A DNA stretch of 64,000 bases from Ochotona curzoniae (Eukaryota > Chordata > Mammalia > Lagomorpha > Ochotonidae). Each line of letters begins with the position of its first letter. Position 1 is the stretch's first letter. Below are positions 57,901 through 64,000 of the stretch, piece after piece. The position numbers and the translations under genes were made by a program. The stretch is from assembly GCF_017591425.1 (NCBI RefSeq), contig NW_024466607.1, forward strand, positions 7,262,501 through 7,326,500, written 5' to 3'. The notes under the pieces were generated by a model, which did not search any database, had not been told where the DNA came from, and saw only the letters and a program-made list of their open reading frames with translations.

Positions 57901-58740
57901 GCTCACAAAAGTACTGCTTCTGACATGCTTCATGACATCCAGGTAAGACATGTAGCTATCTTTTGGAATTAAATGGAAAAACTTAAAATTGTATCAGAGT
58001 TCTCTAATCTAATATTGCCAAAATGTTCTGCTATTCTTGAATTTTTCTGACCCTCTCTCCTTTAGCAGAAACAGTGTTGATCAATTACTAAAGAGTTATA
58101 TTAAGGGCCCTACATCACATACATGAGGACCTGGATAAGAGAAATATTTCCAAGATGACAGTTCTAGGTCACCACTATGTTTCAGATCGACTTCTATGTT
58201 TGGTATGTACACTTCAACTGTTGCTCCATTGATGCATTAGTAACACATGGCGTGTGTCCCCTCCATCAATTCACACTGAGAATGTTGGCAATGATGTGGA
58301 GTGAAACAGGGCATTTCTAGAAACCAGGGCCTCCATCTGGGTCTGACCCCGGATTTCAGTGATCCAAACACATGAGCCACCACTTACTGCCACATTTTCA
58401 GGAAGATGGAATAGAGAGTAGAGTTCTAGGCACGCTGATATGGGATGCAGGTATCCCAAGAGGTCTAGCTTAACAGCTACTCCAAACACCTGACCTTGTA
58501 GTAATGGCAATATTTAGTGCAGAGGGAAGATGATCAAGTGTGGAGTCCAACAATGCTGCACATAATGCAGCCATGACAAAGCAGAGGTGGCCTCAGGGCT
58601 GTGAGGCACGTTTGTGTGTCAAATGCCAGGAAGGATGCTCAGGTACTGATCCCCACATTTTACTGAAGACAGCAATGTTACTGGAGACAGATGAAGGTAC
58701 TAACATTTGTGATGAAAAAATATTTCTCATTTTCTCCTCA
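54948..58740 (+). other. Unit G intron
   Basis: No convincing gene. 55860-56200 has a frame (55900-56199) with a hydrophobic stretch and motifs such as LSLILNYTALAMILSAS, but no identified family and no flanking exon logic. 56280-56370 is CA-rich (cccacatccacatgcaca...ccccaccctcaccc). 57240-57640 is AT-rich with an A-run at about 57621-57632. The intron ends at a good acceptor, cattttctcctcag, AG at 58739-58740. Confidence 0.4.
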
Positions 58741-58807
58741 GACACACACTAAATGTTTCTTTCACTTTCCCTATGGATAAAAATACAACATATTCCAAAC
58801 CATTGAC

Positions 58808-59731
58808 ATGAGATACACCTACTACACTGAAGTCAGCATTGGGATCTTAGCCAATGCCTTCCTTCTTCTCTTCCACATCTTCACATTCTTTCTCCAACAC
58901 AGACCCAAGCCCACAGACCTGCCTATTGGTCTCTTGGCCCTCATCCACCTGATGATGCTATCTGTGGGGATCAAGGCTCGGGGAATGTTTGAATCTCAGG
59001 GTATCTGGAATGACTTCATGTGTAAAACAATCTTCTACTCCTACCGGACACTGCGAGGCCTCTCCTTGTGCACCACCTGCCTGCTCAGTGTCCTCCAGGC
59101 CATCACCCTCAGCCCCAGGAGCTCCTGGTTGGCCAAGTTCAAACAGACCTCCACACATCACAACCTGTGTTCTCTTCTCATCCTGTGTTTCTTCTATATG
59201 TCCATTAGCAGTCACCTCCTCACCACCATCATTGCCACTCCCAATTTCACCTCAGAGAGTCTAATGTATGTCACTGATTACTGCTCTGTCAGGCCCATGA
59301 GCTATTCCCTAAGACAAACAGTTTCCGCGTTGGTGTCCATGAGAGATGTCTTCCTCACAGGGCTCATGGCCCTCGCCAGTGCCTACATGCTGACCCTCCT
59401 GTGCAGGCACAGGAGGCAGTCCCGGCACCTTCATGGCACCAGCCCTTCTCCAAGAGCCTCCCCAGAGCTGAGGGCCACCCGCACCATCCTGTTGCTCCTG
59501 TGCTTCTTCATGGTCATGTCCATTCTCGACTGCTTTATCTCCTCCTCAAGAGTCCTTTTGAACAACAGCCAAATTCTTTACAGTGTCCACACTATCGTGG
59601 CCTACAGCTATGCCACCATGAGTCCTTTGGTGTTCATCAGTACTGAAAAACGTATAATTACCTTTTGGAAAACCAACTGGGGAGGTGGGAGTCAGTGTTT
59701 CATTGTTCTCACAGATAGGGTCTCTGAATGA
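58808..59731 (+). CDS. Vomeronasal type-1 receptor G, 307 aa, shortened N-terminus
   Basis: The most divergent V1R in the window. It keeps the TM3 C72, RGLSL, LSVLQAITLSPRSSW, sequon N146-F-T, loop-2 C159 and loop 3 (SPSPRASPELRATRT). It differs in TM2 (PIGLLALIHL instead of TIGHLA.IHL), TM6 and TM7 (YSYATMSPLVF), and it has an extra NNS sequon in extracellular loop 3. Only seven residues precede the E-VSIGI motif, against 19 in B, D, E and F. The ancestral start codon is at 58773, but one base is missing between it and 58803, so that frame ends at 58809-58811. The ATG at 58808 lies at the position of an ATA (Ile13) in F. Translation from it restores the receptor. The C-terminus is longer than E's by about 17 residues. 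It is probably, but not certainly, functional. Confidence 0.88.
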   Translation: MRYTYYTEVSIGILANAFLLLFHIFTFFLQHRPKPTDLPIGLLALIHLMMLSVGIKARGMFESQGIWNDFMCKTIFYSYRTLRGLSLCTTCLLSVLQAITLSPRSSWLAKFKQTSTHHNLCSLLILCFFYMSISSHLLTTIIATPNFTSESLMYVTDYCSVRPMSYSLRQTVSALVSMRDVFLTGLMALASAYMLTLLCRHRRQSRHLHGTSPSPRASPELRATRTILLLLCFFMVMSILDCFISSSRVLLNNSQILYSVHTIVAYSYATMSPLVFISTEKRIITFWKTNWGGGSQCFIVLTDRVSE

Positions 59732-60317
59732 GCCACTGCACTGGCTTCATGATGTTCTATTGTAACATCCAGTGTATGCTGTCTGGGGTAAGAATACTAT
59801 GGAGTTAAGCTTGACACCTGGATTTATTTGTTTCGATGCATGCACATAACAAGTCATAATAGATGATGGGACTATGTACTTGTGCAAGCTGACATAAGAA
59901 AACTTTATGTGTGAGTGGCTCCTCAAGACAGAGTTGTGAGTCTGATCTCACTTGTCTCTGCATGGTGTGATTCACATAGTCACAGATTTAGTAAAGTTCA
60001 AAGTACTAAGAATTCAATAGTGATCTGTACATTGCCTGACTAGGTATCTAATCAGGTATTACCATAAATTCCCATATTATCCGGCAATTTTACTTCTGTA
60101 TGTATATGCAAAATTGTATCGAATAGAAACTCTCACACATTTATTTGTTCATCAATACTCAAAGTAGCATTATTACAACAATCAAAGCAACCCAAAAAAC
60201 CCAAGCATGTGTAAATAAATTATAGCTTGTACAAACAGTGGAATGTTATTTAGTCTCAAACAAGAAGGAAATTCTGCCACATGTTTCAATACAAATGAGT
60301 CTTGAAGCGACTATGCT
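59732..60317. other. 3' flank of unit G and L1-like debris
   Basis: The 3' flank shows little of the shared block set. From about 60040 the text (attcccatattatccggcaattttacttctg, ctcaaagtagcattattacaacaatcaaagcaaccc) is the ORF2 C-terminal region of an old L1, interrupted at 60331 by a SINE and continuing after it. Confidence 0.45.
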
Positions 60318-60330
60318 AAGAAAATCATTC

Positions 60331-60673
60331 TGTGCCCAGTGGCGTGGCCTAGCAGCCAAAGTCCTCACCTTGAATGCACTGGGATCCCATATGGGCGCTG
60401 GTTCTAACCCTGGCAGCTCCACTTCCCATCCAGCTCCCTGCTTGTGGCCTGGGAAAGCAGTCGAGGACGGCCCAATGCTTTGGGATCCTGCACCCGTGTG
60501 GGAGCCCTGAAGGAAGTTCCTGGCTCCTGGCTCCAGATTGGCATAGCACTGGCCATTGCGCTCACTTGTGGAGTGAATCATCAGAGGGAAGGTCTTCCTC
60601 TCTATCTCTTCTCCTCTCTGTATATCTGACCTTGTAATAAAAATATTAAAAAATAAAAAAGTAATTTAAAAAA
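60331..60673 (+). mobile_element. C-SINE, plus strand, with target duplication
   Basis: Head tgtgcccagtggcgtggcctagc, body 'cttcccatccagctccctgcttgtggcctgggaaagcagtcgagg', A-rich tail 60640-60673. Target-site duplication AAGAAAATCATTC at 60318-60330 and 60674-60686. It splits an old L1. Confidence 0.92.
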
Positions 60674-60686
60674 AAGAAAATCATTC

Positions 60687-61225
60687 ATTCACCAAAGAAC
60701 AGTCCATCTATCAGTCTCTTTGAATAAAGTGCCCAGAAGCTAATGGAAGGGAATGGATGCTCTTATTTAAAGAACTAGAGTTTAAGTTTAGGAAGATGAA
60801 AAAGTCCTGGAAATGAATATTGCTTGTGGCTGTATAACAATTCGAATGTACCTAAATTTACTGAACTGTACAGATAAAATTGGTTAAAAAGGTAGATTTT
60901 TTAATGTGCATTGCATTAATAATAAAGAAGTTTCTGATTATGTTCCAGACTATAGTAAAAAAAAAAAAGGTTATCAGAAGCATAAAAGGCAAGACTTTTA
61001 ATGCACTAACACGTAAGTTTTCAAAAGTTTCTAAATAGCACATTAAATTTGTTTCAAACAGTAATTTGAAGATTATTCCTTAGTGGCTCAAATCTTACTT
61101 CAAATTGCTCCAATGGAAGTCAAGGCATTTGTGCTGTGGTTCCAATGAGAACCACTCTGTTTTGATATGGGAAATGTTCACAGTGACTTTGGCACTTGTA
61201 TTCACAGAACATTCTGACACTGTAT
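60687..61225 (+). mobile_element. Old L1 3' part and AT-rich DNA
   Basis: 60687-60900 continues the L1 text (cttatttaaagaactagag...gaatattgcttgtggctgtataacaattcgaatgtacc, aactgtacagataaaattggttaaaaagg). The rest is AT-rich with an A-run at 60957-60968. No gene. Confidence 0.5.
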
Positions 61226-61239
61226 AAATGATGCTACAT

Positions 61240-61566
61240 TGGGCCCAGCGCGGTGGTGCAGTGGTTAAGGTCCTCGCCTTGCACGTCCAGGATCCCATAT
61301 GGGTGCTGGTTCTATCCCGAAGGCCCCACTTCCCTTCCAGCTCCCTGCCTGTGGCCCAGGAAAGCAGTCGAGGACGGCCCAAAGCTTTGGGACCCTGCAC
61401 CCACATGGGAGACCCAGAAGAGGCTCCTGGCTTCTGATCGGCATAGCATCGGCCGTTGCGCTCACTTGGGGTGTGAATCATCGGATGGAAGATCTTCCTC
61501 TCTGACTCTCCTCTCTGTATATCCGGCTTTCCAATTAAAATAATAATAATAATAAATCATTTTAAA
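61240..61566 (+). mobile_element. Lagomorph C-SINE, young, plus strand
   Basis: Near-consensus, starting gggcccagcgcggtggtgc with B-box-like ggttctatcccga, tail aataataataataaatc. Perfect 14-base target-site duplication AAATGATGCTACAT at 61226-61239 and 61567-61580. Confidence 0.94.
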
Positions 61567-61580
61567 AAATGATGCTACAT

Positions 61581-62730
61581 AACATGCTTCAGCATGGTAA
61601 GAACACATAGTTCAGGCAATAAATCAGTACATAGAAAATTATGTAACTCTGGAAAGAATTCATGGGAAGAACATTACAGAGGAATAGTATGTTTTACCTA
61701 GAAAAAGAGAAAAAAAAACCTATATGTAAACTAATATTGGAGGTTTATGTTTTCCTGGCTGAAAACATCATATGGAATTAATTACATAGACAAATCCAGA
61801 GAACAGTTACAAAACCAAAGCCATGTATGTTCTATTGCCTAGTAAGCAAGCATATTACAGAAAGCTCATAGGAAATTGAATTAAATGATAAGTTCATTTT
61901 GACGCAAGAAACCCTTATATCTATGCATATGCAGCGTTATAAAAAGTTCATGAAACTACATATTATATAAAACCAACAGACTTAAAAAATCTTGCTATGA
62001 AACCAAACAGCCTTTAGTTTAGTTTTTCCAGGAAGTTTTCAAAAACCAGTCTCCATATTTTGAACTGGTAATTTTGCCTTTAGGATTGTAATCTAAAGTC
62101 GGTTCCAATTGGAATAAGAATAGCTGCTATCATTAGGGAAAAATGATGCAATACGCAGTTTCTAAATGTAAAGTATTCAAAAGATGCCTAAGAACCCCTG
62201 AGGAAACACAATAGGATTCTGTCTAACTGATTAACATGATAGAATACCAGAAACATTAAGAAAGAAAAACAACTCAACTGAAGACAAGAACAGACACTTC
62301 ATAAAGTAAGATATCCAGGTAACAAGTAAGCAGGTGAAAAACTGCCTAACATCATGTGTCACCAGGGAATTGAAATGAAAACTAGAATGAGGTTCCACTT
62401 GAACACTCACTGTTATGTCATTCCTCACAACCAACACCACCATGACAGATGCTGGTGAACTTGCAGAATGCAGGAATTCTCGTTAACAGTAGTGGCAATG
62501 GAACAATCTCTGTGCAACACAGTAGCCAGCTTGTTATCCTTACACAGACTTAACTATGTCCCAGTAATTATATCTCCAGAATTACCTAACAGATTTCAAA
62601 TCATAAACACTGTCTATAAGAAAGTTTGAAGTAGCTTCCTGCATAGTATAAGTTGAAACCAATCAGGACACACCAGCAGAGGCAAAAAAAAAAAGCCACT
62701 GCTATCTCTCCTTACACTTTCTGTTTAGCA
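61581..62730 (+). mobile_element. AT-rich DNA with old L1 ORF2 C-terminal region
   Basis: 61581-62220 shows no feature. 62230-62660 reads as decayed L1 ORF2 C-terminal text (aagaaaaacaactcaactgaagacaagaac, gtaacaagtaagcaggtgaaaaactgcc, gaaatgaaaactagaatgaggttccactt, agatgctggtgaacttgcag). An A-run lies at 62683-62693. Confidence 0.5.
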
Positions 62731-62734
62731 AAGA

Positions 62735-63050
62735 GGAGTAGGTTAATGGCTCAGGAGGCTAATCAGCCACCTTTAAGCACTGGCATCCCATAGGGGCACC
62801 AGTTCATGTCCCGGCAGCTCCATTTGCAATCTAGCACCCTGCTTATGTTCTTGAAAATCAGTGGAGCATGGCCCAAGTGCTTGGACCCATGCACCAACAT
62901 AGGAAACCTAAAAGAACCTTCTGGCTCTGGCTTCAGATAGGCTCAGCTACATCCATTGTAGCCATTTGGGGAATGAACCAGTGGATGGAAGATTTTTCTG
63001 TCTCCTCCTCTGTAAAATCTGCCTTTCAAATAAAAATAAATAAATCTGTA
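62735..63050 (+). mobile_element. C-SINE, plus strand, diverged
   Basis: Order kept: head, 'tggcatcccataggggcaccagttcatgtcccggcagctcc', 'gcatggcccaagtgcttggacccatgcacc', 'gccatttggggaatgaaccagtggatgg', tail 'aaataaaaataaataaatctgtaaaa'. Confidence 0.8.
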
Positions 63051-63311
63051 AAAAATATGCCCTACTACTACACTTTTAATTGTCAGTGATTAATTCATAT
63101 TAAATAATTATAGAAATTATTATATTAATTGTATACTAATCATATTTTTCTATTACTATATTATGTAATATTGCTGTGTTGTTATTGTACATCAATATAA
63201 TAATTAAAAGTTAGTGAAATGGACATTTTTCTATTAAATTATTTGCAGTCATTATCTGTGTCCCCACTAAACTAATGTCTTCCTGGCTTTTACTTATTAA
63301 AATTCTTATTA
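63051..63311. other. AT-rich spacer
   Basis: Very AT-rich, no feature. Confidence 0.4.
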
Positions 63312-64000
63312 GAATGCATGATGGGGCAGCTGGTGGGTCTCAGGACGGGGCGTCTCATGCCTGGATTCCGGACGGCCGCCATGGGCACATGGTGAGCCGT
63401 CCTCCCCGGGCCTGCTGGGTTTCGGGGGCCGCTTCCTTCGGGGTGAGTAGACCGAGGGGGGGAGGCCTCCGGGACTGGGCAGGTCCGGCACCCAGCCACC
63501 GCCCTCATTGGGCGGTGAAGGGGATTTGGGAGGGGCGCGACCTTGGGCCTGGGAATTTTAAACCTCCAGCTGCCTCCCGGCAGCTGGTGGGTCTCAGGAC
63601 GGGGCGTCTCATGCCTGGATTCGGCATGAGATTCGGCACATGGTGAGCCGTTCTTGGGCGGCCAGTGCGCCATTGGTGCCAGGCTCCGCCTGCTGGCCGC
63701 CCGGCTGGGGAGCTCTGGGGATTTGGTTCTTCGAGTTGCTGCTTAATTAGCTCCAGGTTGAACCCATTGTGCTTCTTGGACCTGAAAGAGGCAGTAACTC
63801 TTCCTTAGCAAAACTTGTAATCACTAATAATTCTGAGCACCAAATACCAGTCATGCAGAAGCTATGGCTTGGGGCTTGCCCTGCACAAGTAGCTCCAACA
63901 GTTGGCCAATGTGTCAACTGGTAATGGAACAGAGTAGATTAGGCACGACTGAGCAAACCTTAGCCCACAAGTAAAACTAGAAACCAGGAGGGAGCAGAGG
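63312..64000 (+). mobile_element. Probable L1 5' UTR with two promoter monomers, runs off the window
   Basis: A CpG-rich block of about 400 bp starts abruptly in AT-rich DNA. A 43-base segment (gcagctggtgggtctcagga, then cggggcgtctcatgcctgga, ttc) occurs at 63326-63368 and again at 63580-63622, 254 bases apart, and 'ggcacatggtgagccgt' follows each. Tandem GC-rich monomers at the 5' end are typical of L1 promoters. The downstream 63730-64000 is AT-richer leader sequence. Any ORF1 would lie to the right of the window. The frames in it are side effects of GC content. Confidence 0.55.

Overview
The window is mammalian genomic DNA and looks like part of a vomeronasal receptor cluster from a lagomorph, more likely a pika (Ochotona) than a rabbit. 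Two things support this. It contains many copies of a tRNA-derived lagomorph C-type SINE: a left end with A and B boxes, a body that runs through 'ccagctccctgc' and 'gtgaatcat', and an A-rich tail. The youngest copies differ from the rabbit consensus as I remember it. L1 debris also occurs throughout. The species call is inference.

The only convincing protein-coding genes are vomeronasal type-1 receptors (V1R, seven-transmembrane pheromone receptors with a single coding exon). Six are intact (coding starts at 6302, 16464, 28636, 36906, 43878 and 58808) and one is broken (3110-3607). All lie head to tail on the + strand. They sit in repeated units that I call A to G. A full unit consists of a conserved noncoding exon of about 100 nt with its own splice acceptor and donor (13794-13888, 22709-22808, 34186-34286, 40931-41028, 54845-54947), an intron of about 2.5-6 kb that shares several blocks between units, the coding exon, and a 3' flank of about 0.7-0.9 kb. 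Unit A's noncoding exon would lie just left of the window. Unit B has no recognisable noncoding exon, because a deletion appears to have fused the front half of receptor A to the middle of unit B's intron near position 3607.

The receptors are mosaics. The intracellular loop 3 to TM6 segment is almost identical in all six, and genes E and F share a 383-nt stretch with two differences, while the extracellular loop 2 to TM5 segment is strongly diverged. Individual genes carry specific changes: a four-residue shortening of TM1 and loss of the loop-2 glycosylation site in C, an extended C-terminal tail in D, and an N-terminal frameshift rescued by a new downstream ATG in G. Minisatellites have expanded in the introns of units C and D at the same ancestral spot.

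Between units the DNA is mostly transposon-derived: young and old SINEs (three with clear target-site duplications, plus a fourth with a slightly imperfect one), L1 pieces in both orientations (8.4-10.0, 11.9-12.4, 19.7-20.2, 31.1-33.2, 45.6-48.6, 50.0-53.0 and 62.2-62.7 kb), a probable solo LTR at about 25.04-25.49 kb, two copies of an unclassified retroposon (20.2-21.9 and 39.06-40.6 kb, the second containing an antisense 5S rRNA fragment), a CpG-rich island at 49.2-49.8 kb, and a probable L1 5' UTR entering at 63.3 kb. I saw no functional tRNA, rRNA, CRISPR or prokaryotic feature.
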